24,328 nucleotides of DNA from an uncultured Anaerotignum sp. (lineage in GTDB: Bacteria > Bacillota > Clostridia > Lachnospirales > Anaerotignaceae), in NCBI RefSeq assembly GCF_934277605.1, contig NZ_CAKQVD010000028.1, positions 1 to 24,328 on the forward strand. The letters run 5' to 3'. Below are positions 6,893 to 13,438 of the stretch, piece after piece; position 1 is the first letter of the stretch; every line of letters starts with the position of its first letter. The notes below the pieces were generated by a model. That model worked only from the letters and a program-made list of their open reading frames with translations. It was not told where the DNA came from and searched no databases. The position numbers and the translations under genes are program-made.

Positions 6893-7435
6893 TTATTTTG
6901 TCAGCTTGGAAATTGCTTTGAAATGAGGGGTTCCCGCACCCTCTGTCATTTCATACAGTGCGCCCTCGCAGGTGGTTACAAATGCGCCCTCCTGCACAGC
7001 TCTTTGGATGGCATAATCCTTATTATATACCATTCTGGAGCCAACGCAGTCAGCAACGATAAACACACGATAGCCTTCGCCAATCAAATCCACAATGCTC
7101 TGCAAAACACAGATATGCGCCTCTACACCGCAAACCAAAATGGTCTTTTTGCCCTGTGCCCTTACCCATTTTACGAAGGCCTCACAGCCCATAGCGGAAA
7201 AGGACAGCTTATCCATGGGTTCAAATGCGCCGATTGCCTCCTTCATGGGTGCAATGGTATCGCCCAAGCCCTTTGTATATTGCTGTGTCACAGCCATGGG
7301 AACACCCAGCTCCTTCAGACCTGCGGCAAAAACGGCAGCCTTCGCAACGATTTCCTCATGGTTGGCAATGGCAGGCACCAGCTTTTCCTGAAAATCAATG
7401 ATCAACGCTGCGGTATCCTCTGCTTTTATTTTCAT
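6893..7435 (-). CDS. Isochorismatase-fold cysteine hydrolase
   Basis: A 180-aa single-domain protein of the isochorismatase-like (cysteine hydrolase) family. The likely triad is visible: D14 in ALIIDFQEKL, K76 in MDKLSFSA, and the nucleophile C109 in GVEAHICVLQS. The VxAHIC motif followed by a long helix, and VADCVGSR, are family hallmarks. Members cleave small amides or N-carbamoyl compounds (nicotinamide, ureidoacrylate, N-carbamoylsarcosine) or isochorismate. The short form here resembles YcaC-type proteins, but the substrate cannot be stated. AGGAGG precedes the ATG at 7435. It has its own promoter and terminator, so it is a single-gene unit between sigG and the DUF5662-mnmA pair. Confidence 0.88.
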   Translation of the reverse strand: MKIKAEDTAALIIDFQEKLVPAIANHEEIVAKAAVFAAGLKELGVPMAVTQQYTKGLGDTIAPMKEAIGAFEPMDKLSFSAMGCEAFVKWVRAQGKKTILVCGVEAHICVLQSIVDLIGEGYRVFIVADCVGSRMVYNKDYAIQRAVQEGAFVTTCEGALYEMTEGAGTPHFKAISKLTK

Positions 7436-7498
7436 ATTCTTTCCTCCTGATATTCAAAAATCCTTCTTTCCTTTGGGTATCGCAACCCTTTGCTCTTC

Positions 7499-7527
7499 AT
7501 TTTATCCTATCAAAAGAAAATTGTCTA
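7499..7527 (-). promoter_or_regulatory. Candidate sigma-A promoter of the isochorismatase-fold gene
   Basis: TAGACA (7522-7527) and TAAAAT (7499-7504) on the minus strand with 17-bp spacing. The predicted start near 7492 gives a leader of about 57 bases. sigG ends just upstream at 7578 without a clear terminator, so sigG read-through is also possible. Confidence 0.65.
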
Positions 7528-7577
7528 CACTTTTTATAGGGATATTCGACTGTCTTTTTTCGTTTTCCCATAAGACC

Positions 7578-8354
7578 TTACATGAATTTTCGCATGTGCT
7601 GCAGGGCGGATTTTTCCAGACGGGAAACCTGCGCCTGACTAATGCCGATTTCGGTGCTGACCTCTGTCTGTGTCTTTCCCTCGAAAAAGCGAAGCTTCAC
7701 GATTTTCTTCTCTCTTTCGTTCAAATGGCGCATTGCCTCACTCAAGGATAGATTTTCCAGCCAAAGCCTGTCTCCGTTCTTCTCATCGCTCACCTGATCC
7801 ATCACAAAAAGCGTATCTCCCCCATCGTGATAAATCGGCTCAAACAAAGAAACAGGATCTTGAATCGCATCCATCGCCATCACAACGCTTTCTCGGCTCA
7901 AGCCCATTTCCTTTGCAATTTCCTCCATGCTCGGCTCCTTTTCCCGCTCCGCCATCAGCCGCTCCTTGATCTGCAATGCCTTATATGCCGTATCTCTGAG
8001 AGAACGGGACACCCGAATCGTATTATTATCCCGCAAATATCTGCGAATTTCCCCGATAATCATGGGGCAGAAATAGGTTGAGGGCATCACATCCATTTCG
8101 ATGTTAAAATTATCAATCGCCTTAATCAGCCCCACCACGCCGATTTGAAACAAATCATCCATATTTTCATTTCGGTTTTCAAACCGCTTGATGATACTCA
8201 GCACCAGCCGCAGATTTCCTTCAATCAACTGCTGACGAGCCATTTCATCCCCCGCTCTGCATTTTATAAATAACGCCTTTGCCTCTGTTCCTGTCAAAAC
8301 AGGCAGATTTGCCGTATTCACGCCGCTGATTTCCACCTTGCCGTAATAAGCCAA
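7578..8354 (-). CDS. sigG: RNA polymerase sporulation sigma factor sigma-G
   Basis: The late forespore sigma factor. Protein of 258 aa, close to the 260 of Bacillus. The N-terminal KVEISGVNT, LVLSIIKRF and DDLFQIG (region 2), IIGEIRRYLRDNNTIRVSRSLRD (regions 2.4-3), DAIQDPVSLFEPIYHDGGD and the region 4 helix-turn-helix QTEVSTEIGISQAQVSRLE identify sigma-G rather than sigma-F. Start: a GTG at 8363 opens the frame, but GGAG at 8364-8367 abuts it and lies 9 bases before TTG at 8354, so TTG is preferred. Oddity: the stretch that reads NVKFSTYAVPMIIGE in Bacillus reads DVMPSTYFCPMIIGE here (88-102). A sigma-F-like promoter lies directly upstream. Unlike the usual sigE-sigG tandem, the genes are separated by a terminator and an opposite-strand ORF. 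Confidence 0.95.
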   Translation of the reverse strand: MAYYGKVEISGVNTANLPVLTGTEAKALFIKCRAGDEMARQQLIEGNLRLVLSIIKRFENRNENMDDLFQIGVVGLIKAIDNFNIEMDVMPSTYFCPMIIGEIRRYLRDNNTIRVSRSLRDTAYKALQIKERLMAEREKEPSMEEIAKEMGLSRESVVMAMDAIQDPVSLFEPIYHDGGDTLFVMDQVSDEKNGDRLWLENLSLSEAMRHLNEREKKIVKLRFFEGKTQTEVSTEIGISQAQVSRLEKSALQHMRKFM

Positions 8355-8387
8355 TCTTATCACTCCATTCGTTCAAAGGTATATAAA

Positions 8388-8417
8388 TACCTTCTCCGTT
8401 TCCAAGCGGAAATATAC
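8388..8417 (-). promoter_or_regulatory. Candidate sigma-F promoter of sigG
   Basis: The minus strand reads GTATA (8413-8417), 15 bases, then GGAGAAGGTA (8388-8397). This fits the sigma-F pattern (GYWTA, about 15-16, GGnrAnAnTw) at all but one defined position. The predicted start near 8382 gives a leader of about 28 bases to the TTG. sigG is a known sigma-F target, so context supports it. Confidence 0.65.
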
Positions 8418-8439
8418 GAAACAAATCTCGCCAATCCTC

Positions 8440-8468
8440 GTATAAAAACGATTTCTTTTCACATCCTA
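8440..8468 (+). promoter_or_regulatory. Candidate sigma-G promoter, divergent from sigG
   Basis: The plus strand reads GTATA (8440-8444), 17 bases, then CATCCTA (8462-8468). It fits the sigma-G pattern (gnATr, 17-18, cAtnnTA). The -35 lies only 22 bp from the sigG -35 on the other strand. The predicted start near 8475 precedes a good ribosome-binding site (8493-8499). Confidence 0.5.
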
Positions 8469-8507
8469 ACAAAAAAGAAACGAACAAAAAAGAAAGGAGC
8501 TTTTTTC

Positions 8508-8675
8508 ATGCGGCTGACAGAAATCCAAAACGGCATCCCCTCTGCACAAGCACTGCGGGAAAGCACGCACATCCTGCGCCATGGCGGGAAAAACGGCAAT
8601 CAGCAATATATTGACCGTGGCTTCGGCAAGGCAAAAAACACCGATTTTGAGCCACTGCATTACAGGGATATATAG
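8508..8675 (+). CDS. Candidate small forespore protein, 55 aa, unknown
   Basis: I do not recognise this protein. The frame runs ATG at 8508 to TAG at 8673-8675, with AAAGGAG at 8493-8499, 8 bases from the ATG. It starts MRLTEIQNGIPSAQALRES, continues with a Gly/Asn/Gln-rich basic middle (HGGKNGNQQYIDRGFGKAKN) and ends in an acidic-aromatic tail DFEPLHYRDI. It is hydrophilic, with no signal or membrane segment. The case for a real gene rests on five things: the ribosome-binding site, a sigma-G-like promoter, codon use like its neighbours, a hairpin with T-rich tail 12 bases past the stop, and the lack of any better gene in the 330-base gap between sigE and sigG. No competing minus-strand frame there has a ribosome-binding site. 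A spore-coat, cortex or core protein is a guess only. Confidence 0.55.
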   Translation: MRLTEIQNGIPSAQALRESTHILRHGGKNGNQQYIDRGFGKAKNTDFEPLHYRDI

Positions 8676-8676
8676 C

Positions 8677-8720
8677 AAAAAAGAGGGAGCAGGCTACATC
8701 AGCTTGCTCATTTCCTTTTT
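8677..8720. terminator. Bidirectional terminator overlapping the sigE stop codon
   Basis: Stem 8687-8695 with 8701-8709 (9 bp, one wobble, 5-base loop). The minus strand continues CC, T, C, then six T (8682-8677); the plus strand continues ATTTCCTTTTT. The sigE stop (8694-8696) is inside the hairpin, so SigE is the last product of the spoIIGA-sigE transcript. The 55-aa plus-strand ORF also ends here. Confidence 0.8.
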
Positions 8721-9422
8721 CAAGCGGCGCATAATCTTTTTTTCCAGACGGGAAATATACGATTGCGAAATCCCAAGAATATCCGCCACCTCCTTCTGCG
8801 TTTTTTCCTCCGTTTCCGGCAGAATCCCAAAGCGCATTTCCACAATCCGCCGCTCCCGTCCGCTCAGCTTTTGCATGGCATCCCGCAAAAGCTCTCTGTC
8901 CACCTTATCCTCAATATCCTTTGTGATGATGTCGTTTTCCGTCCCCAGAATATCGGAAAGCAGCAGTTCATTTCCGTCCCAATCCACATTCAGCGGTTCA
9001 TCAATGGAAACCTCGGTCTTTGTTTTGCTGTTCCGCCGCAGATACATCAAAATTTCATTTTCAATGCAGCGGGAGGCATAGGTTGCCAGCTTGATTTTTT
9101 TATCCACCTTAAAGGTGTTGATTGCCTTAATCAGCCCAATGGTGCCAATGGAAATCAAATCCTCCACATTGATTCCCGTATTTTCAAATTTTCTTGCGAT
9201 ATAGACCACCAAGCGCAGATTCCGTTCAATCAAAACAGCCTTGACGCTGACATCCTCCTCGCCGCCAAGCTGTGCCAAAAGCACTGCCTCCTCATCCGGC
9301 TTGAGCGGAGGCGGAAACACATCACTGCCGCCGATATAAAACACCTGCCTTTTTCTCGCCACCTGCAGCAAGCGTCTCCAATGATATTTCACAAGAAAAA
9401 GCAAATATTTCCATTCCTTCAT
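8694..9422 (-). CDS. sigE: RNA polymerase sporulation sigma factor sigma-E (pro-form)
   Basis: The early mother-cell sigma factor, made as inactive membrane-bound pro-sigma-E. The 242-aa product has an amphipathic basic pro-sequence (about 1-26, MKEWKYLLFLVKYHWRRLLQ onward) ending before the mature VFYIGGSD. It then has region 2 IERNLRLVVYIARKFENTG, SIGTIGLIKAINTF and ATYASRCIENEILMYLRR, the segment EPLNVDWDGNELLLSDILGT, and a region 4 helix-turn-helix EVADILGISQSYISRLEK. SpoIIGA removes the pro-sequence. The ATG at 9422 has AAAGGAGG 7 bases upstream; the ATG at 9428 directly abuts it and is less likely. The start overlaps the spoIIGA stop as ATGA, the classic coupling of this pair. Confidence 0.97.
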   Translation of the reverse strand: MKEWKYLLFLVKYHWRRLLQVARKRQVFYIGGSDVFPPPLKPDEEAVLLAQLGGEEDVSVKAVLIERNLRLVVYIARKFENTGINVEDLISIGTIGLIKAINTFKVDKKIKLATYASRCIENEILMYLRRNSKTKTEVSIDEPLNVDWDGNELLLSDILGTENDIITKDIEDKVDRELLRDAMQKLSGRERRIVEMRFGILPETEEKTQKEVADILGISQSYISRLEKKIMRRLKKEMSKLM

Positions 9423-10270
9423 TCCCATTCCTCCTTTAATAATGCGGGCGGAACAATGCCCTCATAGCTCCCTGTAAACGCATCCTCGGCAATGCCGATA
9501 AAAATATTCCGATGACAAATGCACCTTTCCCCGAAAAACAAACGCAATTCCTCTGCCTGCACGCCCCAAAGCCTGCCATCCGGATTTCCCAAGCTGGAAA
9601 AGGCAAGCGAATCCAAGCCATCCCGCCTGCCCGAAAGCAGTGCCACCCTCTCCTCTGCGGAAAAAAGCGGCAAAACTGCCTGCATTTCTAAAATCGCCAC
9701 CCCTCTGCCGTCTGCCTGCCGCAAGCCGTTTCCCGTATCAATCAGCGTGCGTGCCTCTGCTGTTTTGCCACGCCAAGCAACCGCCACCGTGCAAAATTCC
9801 CGGCGACGCAGGATGTTTGCTTCCAGCCACCCTGCCCCAAGCTTCAGCAAAAAATATGCAGTCAGCACAGACCAAGGCAAAAGCCACCAAGGATACACCC
9901 TTTGCACAATCAGCCCTTGCCCCAAAAACCGCTGTGCCTGTGTCAATGTAAACAAAAGCTGCGCACCGCCCCCAAGCAAAAAGGAGGAGAGCAGAGCCGC
10001 CCCCATCAGCCGCAGCAAAAGCCGAATGCTTTGCGGGGTATAGGCAAGCCAGACGCCGAGCAGAAGCAGCAAAAGCGAAAAGAAAAAGCCACCGCTTCGC
10101 CCGCAAAAAAGCAGCATGGCACAGGAGCCAACCGCCGCCGCCAAGCCGCCGAGGGCAAGCCGCCTTCTCTTTCTTTGCAGGCCTGACAGCCGCCCTGCCA
10201 TCCAAAGCAGAAAGGTATCCATGCCCCATGTCACAAAAAAAATAACATCTATGTAAATCGTCGGTTCCAT
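9419..10270 (-). CDS. spoIIGA: Sigma-E processing aspartic peptidase SpoIIGA
   Basis: The membrane-embedded aspartic protease that cleaves pro-sigma-E in the mother cell after a forespore signal (SpoIIR). The 283-aa protein has an N-terminal half of about five membrane segments (residues about 5-145, opening IYIDVIFFVTWGMDTFLLW). A cytosolic C-terminal half follows, with the catalytic motif LIDTGNGL (D178) of the A36 family, preceded by VAVAWRGKTAEART. It ends NIFIGIAEDAFTGSYEGIVPP. It is slightly shorter than the Bacillus protein (309), mostly in loops. The ATG at 10270 has a GGGAGGGAAGGA tract upstream. It is first in the spoIIGA-sigE unit. Confidence 0.93.
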   Translation of the reverse strand: MEPTIYIDVIFFVTWGMDTFLLWMAGRLSGLQRKRRRLALGGLAAAVGSCAMLLFCGRSGGFFFSLLLLLLGVWLAYTPQSIRLLLRLMGAALLSSFLLGGGAQLLFTLTQAQRFLGQGLIVQRVYPWWLLPWSVLTAYFLLKLGAGWLEANILRRREFCTVAVAWRGKTAEARTLIDTGNGLRQADGRGVAILEMQAVLPLFSAEERVALLSGRRDGLDSLAFSSLGNPDGRLWGVQAEELRLFFGERCICHRNIFIGIAEDAFTGSYEGIVPPALLKEEWE

Positions 10271-10290
10271 TCCTTCCCTCCCTGTCTCTC

Positions 10291-10324
10291 ATTATAAAGC
10301 GGGGGAAATGCGAAACCTGTCGGT
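10291..10324 (-). promoter_or_regulatory. Candidate spoIIGA promoter, long spacer with 0A box at -35
   Basis: A perfect TATAAT (10291-10296) on the minus strand is preceded 21 bases upstream by CCGACA (10318-10323), a weak -35. The same bases read TGTCGGT on the plus strand, close to the Spo0A box (TGTCGAA). The Bacillus spoIIG promoter has the same design: a 22-bp spacer, and Spo0A bound over the -35 to rescue sigma-A binding. Confidence 0.65.
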
Positions 10325-10348
10325 TTTGCTGTTAGAAAAAAGAAAAAT

Positions 10349-10356
10349 CTCGACAA
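10349..10356 (-). promoter_or_regulatory. Candidate upstream 0A box
   Basis: TTGTCGAG on the minus strand matches seven of eight positions of the Spo0A box TTGTCGAA. It lies about 55-60 bp upstream of the predicted spoIIGA start and shares bases with the recN terminator T tract, so the assignment depends on context. Confidence 0.5.
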
Positions 10357-10389
10357 AAAAAGAACACACAATGCTCTCATTATGTGTTC
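10355..10389 (-). terminator. Terminator of the asp23-recN run
   Basis: On the minus strand GAACACATAATG (10389-10378) pairs with CATTGTGTGTTC (10373-10362), 12 bp with one wobble and a 4-base loop, followed by seven T (10361-10355). It lies 6 bases past the recN stop and separates it from spoIIGA. Confidence 0.92.
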
Positions 10390-10395
10390 CTCGTT

Positions 10396-12066
10396 TTATT
10401 TTTCCGCAATCAATTCTCTTGCCGCCGCCAATGTGGTTTCCGTCACATCGCTCATCAGCCTTGCCACCTCACGCACACAGCCCTCCTGCTCCAAAGCTGT
10501 CACGCAGGTAACGGTTTCGCCTGCTTGGCTATCCTTTTCAATCAGAAAATGGCTATCCGCAAGGGCCGCAATCTGCGGCAAATGGGTAATGCAAAGAATC
10601 TGCCGCTTTCCGCCCAGAAAACGCATTTTCTCGCCAACCTTTCTTGCCGTTCTGCCGCTGACACCCGTATCAATTTCATCAAAAATGAAGGTGCCGATTT
10701 CATCCGCATCCACCAAAACGGTTTTCAGTGCAAGCATGACACGGCTCATTTCGCCGCCGGAGGCAATCTTCGCCAAGGGCTTGAGCGGCTCGCCTGCATT
10801 GGCAGAAATCAAAAATTCCACCTTATCCTTGCCATCCGCACCCCAATCGTCCTTTTGCTCGATTTGAATTGCAAGGCGTGCGTGCTTCATTTCCATATCA
10901 TGCAGGGCTGTCTCGATTTGCTCCTCCACCTGCTCTGCGGTTGCCCTTCTTCTTGCTGTCAGGGTTTCCGCAAGCATTGCCAATCTTTTTTCCTCCTGCT
11001 CCTTGGCCTGCAAAAGCTCTGCCGCCTTTTCACTGCTGCCGGAGAGAAACTCCAGCTCCTGCACAGCCCGTTCATAAAACGCCAATACCGCCTCGATACT
11101 GCCGCCGTATTTTCGCTTTAATTTATAAAAAAGCTGTAAACGCTCCTCAATCTGCTCCAGCTCCTCCGGATGATTCTCCTGCCTGTCCGCCTCTCTCTTC
11201 AGCTCCCTTGCCGTATCCTCCACAGCGGCATAGGCCTCCGCCAAGGTGTCCGCAAAGGGAAGCAGTGCCGCATCATATTCCGCCGCCTCCTGCAGCTTGG
11301 AAAGGGCATCGCCCAACTGGTCGCAGGCAGAGGGCATACGGTCATCCCCATCATAAAGCAGGGTAATGCTTTCGCCAGTCAAGCGCATCAGCTTTTCCAT
11401 GCTGTTCAGACGCTTTCTCCGCCCAAGCAGCTCCTCCTCCTCGCCAAGCCGCAGTGCGCCTGCCTCAATTTCCTCCTTCTGAAACCGCAGCATATCCATT
11501 CTCTGCTCCCGTTGGCTTTCATTCCCAATCAAAAGGGCAAGCTGCTTTTCCAGCTCCTTCAGCCGATTGCGGCTGCTTTTATATTCCTCCATAGCCTCGC
11601 CAAAGCCTGCGCCGCAAAAGCGGTCTAACAGGCGAATATGCTTTGCGGGGTTTAAAAGAGATTGATGCTCATGCTGGCCGTAAAAATCAATCATATCCTC
11701 GGCAAGCTCCTTCAGCATGCCGACCGTAACCGTTGAGCCATTCACACGGCACACCGATTTGCCCGCATCACTGAGGGTACGGGTAATCAAAAGCGTGCCA
11801 TCCTCCTCGGGCAGAATACCGCTTTCCGTCAGCCTTTCCTGCACTGCCGGCGATTCTATGGAAAACAACGCCTCCACAGCCGCCTGCTTTTCTCCATGGC
11901 GCAGAAAATCCTTGCCGGCTCTCCCCCCCAAAGCAAATTTCAGGGAATCAATAATCATGGACTTACCGGCACCCGTTTCGCCTGTCAGAATATTCAGCCC
12001 ATCCCCGAAGGAGATTTCGCTCTCCTTAATCAATGCCACATTTTTGATATGCAGATGCTCCAGCAT
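10396..12066 (-). CDS. recN: DNA repair protein RecN
   Basis: RecN is an SMC-like ATPase recruited to double-strand breaks early in recombinational repair. The 556-aa protein has the N-terminal HIKNVALI strand and Walker A GETGAGKS (29-36), with QHEHQSLLNPAKHIRLLD after it. A long coiled-coil centre (about 150-370) separates this from the C-terminal ATPase half, with the ABC signature SGGEMSR (from 436) and Walker B FIFDEIDTGVSG (about 460-471), then CITHLPQIAALAD. The coiled coil is short, as is usual for RecN rather than SMC. ATG at 12066 follows an AAAGGGGGG tract. It begins 20 bases after argR, and the argR-recN order is conserved in Firmicutes. It ends in a strong terminator. Confidence 0.97.
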   Translation of the reverse strand: MLEHLHIKNVALIKESEISFGDGLNILTGETGAGKSMIIDSLKFALGGRAGKDFLRHGEKQAAVEALFSIESPAVQERLTESGILPEEDGTLLITRTLSDAGKSVCRVNGSTVTVGMLKELAEDMIDFYGQHEHQSLLNPAKHIRLLDRFCGAGFGEAMEEYKSSRNRLKELEKQLALLIGNESQREQRMDMLRFQKEEIEAGALRLGEEEELLGRRKRLNSMEKLMRLTGESITLLYDGDDRMPSACDQLGDALSKLQEAAEYDAALLPFADTLAEAYAAVEDTARELKREADRQENHPEELEQIEERLQLFYKLKRKYGGSIEAVLAFYERAVQELEFLSGSSEKAAELLQAKEQEEKRLAMLAETLTARRRATAEQVEEQIETALHDMEMKHARLAIQIEQKDDWGADGKDKVEFLISANAGEPLKPLAKIASGGEMSRVMLALKTVLVDADEIGTFIFDEIDTGVSGRTARKVGEKMRFLGGKRQILCITHLPQIAALADSHFLIEKDSQAGETVTCVTALEQEGCVREVARLMSDVTETTLAAARELIAEK

Positions 12067-12086
12067 AAAGCGTCCCCCCTTTTTCT

Positions 12087-12542
12087 TTAGGCGCTGTGGA
12101 TGATCCGATACAGCTTTTCGATAATCACTGCCGCTTGGTTATGGCTGCGCACCACGCAGAAAACAGTATCATCGCCTGCGATGGTACCCAAAACCTCGCC
12201 GTTTTGCATATTATCCAAAGCCACGGCAACAGCCATGCCCATGCCCTCCAAGGTCTTAATGACAATGATATTCTGTGCATAATCCATCTTTACCACTGCC
12301 TCCTTGAATACACGAGTCAGCCGCTCGGTAATCTCGGTATCGTTGCCTGTGATGACAGCATATTTCTGCCGTCCCTTTTCTGTGGCGATTTTTGTCAGCT
12401 TCATTTCACGAATATCACGGGAAACCGTTGCCTGTGTCACCACAAAGCCCTCCTCACAAAGTCTCTGCGCCAATTCGTCCTGTGTTTCGATATCATAATT
12501 TTCAATCAGTTCCAAAATTTTTGCGTGTCTGGCGATTTTCAT
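12087..12542 (-). CDS. argR: Arginine repressor ArgR/AhrC
   Basis: A hexameric arginine-responsive transcription factor that represses arginine synthesis and can activate catabolism. The 151-aa protein has an N-terminal winged helix (1-70) with ETQDELAQRL and the recognition stretch TQATVSRDIREMKLTK (36-51). Its C-terminal domain for arginine binding and trimer assembly holds GTIAGDDTVFCVV (119-131); the Asp pair is the arginine-contacting site. The ATG at 12542 has AAGGAGG about 9 bases upstream; the frame is open further upstream but that part lies over nadK. It is co-transcribed with recN downstream and nadK upstream. No argCJBDF genes are in the window. Confidence 0.96.
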   Translation of the reverse strand: MKIARHAKILELIENYDIETQDELAQRLCEEGFVVTQATVSRDIREMKLTKIATEKGRQKYAVITGNDTEITERLTRVFKEAVVKMDYAQNIIVIKTLEGMGMAVAVALDNMQNGEVLGTIAGDDTVFCVVRSHNQAAVIIEKLYRIIHSA

Positions 12543-12576
12543 CGCACTCCCCCTCCTTACTGTCAGAAAGATATCC

Positions 12577-13428
12577 TTATTTCGATAATTTATGCCGCAG
12601 CACATCATAAAAGCTCTGCGGCTTTGTCTTAATAATCGTGGTGCAGACATCCGCACGACGAATTTGCACAACATTTTGCCCCGTCAGTGTAAAGTTGTTC
12701 TGCCCATCGGCACTGACCGTAAAAGGCGTATCCTCTCTGCCGGGCTTTACCTCAACCGTAACCACATCATCCGCAGAAACCACAATCGGTCTGCTTGTCA
12801 GCGTATGCGGAGAAATGGGTGTTATCGCAATAATCTGCGCATCCGCCTTCAGCACAGGGCCGCCTGCGGAAAGGTTATATGCCGTTGAGCCTGTCGGCGT
12901 ACAAATAATGACACCATCTGCCAGAAGGGTATCCACAAATTCATCATTGACAAAAACATGAAATTCCAAAATTTTATATAAATCCCGTGTGATACAGATA
13001 TCATTCAGCGCAATGATTCCCTCTGTCCGTTCCTCTCCCTTGGCAATGCCGCAGGTCAGCATCATCCGTTTTTCCAGCTTAAAATCCCCGTTCAGCACCT
13101 TATCAATCGCCGTCTCGGCATAATTTTTATCCTCTGCGGTCAAAAAGCCGAGTGTCCCCAGATTGATACCCAAAATGGGCTTTTCAAACTTGGCGGTTTT
13201 TCTGCCGATGCCCAAAAGCGTACCATCGCCGCCCAAGGAAATCAGCAAATCACTGTTTTGATACAGCTCTGCCTCCGGCTGTGCATATTGCGGCAGTCCT
13301 GCCAAATCCGCAACCGATTCCAAAAGGCGTGGTTCACAGCCCTTTGTCTCCAGATAATATACCAGACGCTTCGTTACCGCCAAGCCCTTATCCTTCTGCA
13401 CATTCGGTAAAATTGCAACCTTTTTCAT
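12577..13428 (-). CDS. nadK: NAD kinase
   Basis: Phosphorylates NAD to NADP using ATP or polyphosphate; the only route to NADP. The 283-aa protein begins MKKVAILPNVQKDKG, has the diagnostic SLGGDGT (GGDGT 66-70), GINLGTLGFLT (88-97), ALNDICITR (NE/D motif near 142) and TPTGSTAYNLSAGGP (177-191), the glycine-rich NAD-binding stretch. Residue order and length are normal. GAGGTGA lies before the ATG at 13428 and overlaps the tlyA stop (13439), showing tight coupling. The frame stays open upstream over tlyA, but those extra residues are out of family. Confidence 0.96.
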   Translation of the reverse strand: MKKVAILPNVQKDKGLAVTKRLVYYLETKGCEPRLLESVADLAGLPQYAQPEAELYQNSDLLISLGGDGTLLGIGRKTAKFEKPILGINLGTLGFLTAEDKNYAETAIDKVLNGDFKLEKRMMLTCGIAKGEERTEGIIALNDICITRDLYKILEFHVFVNDEFVDTLLADGVIICTPTGSTAYNLSAGGPVLKADAQIIAITPISPHTLTSRPIVVSADDVVTVEVKPGREDTPFTVSADGQNNFTLTGQNVVQIRRADVCTTIIKTKPQSFYDVLRHKLSK

Positions 13429-13438
13429 ATCCGTCACC

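Noticed and set aside
7436..7577. Terminator after sigG
   Set aside because: Only a 5-bp GTCTT/AAGAC pairing without a proper T tail is seen, so no terminator is called; sigG may read through to the next gene.
8466..8678. 70-aa minus-strand ORF in the sigE-sigG gap
   Set aside because: It has no ribosome-binding site and is antisense to the better-supported plus-strand ORF at 8508-8675. It looks like a shadow frame.
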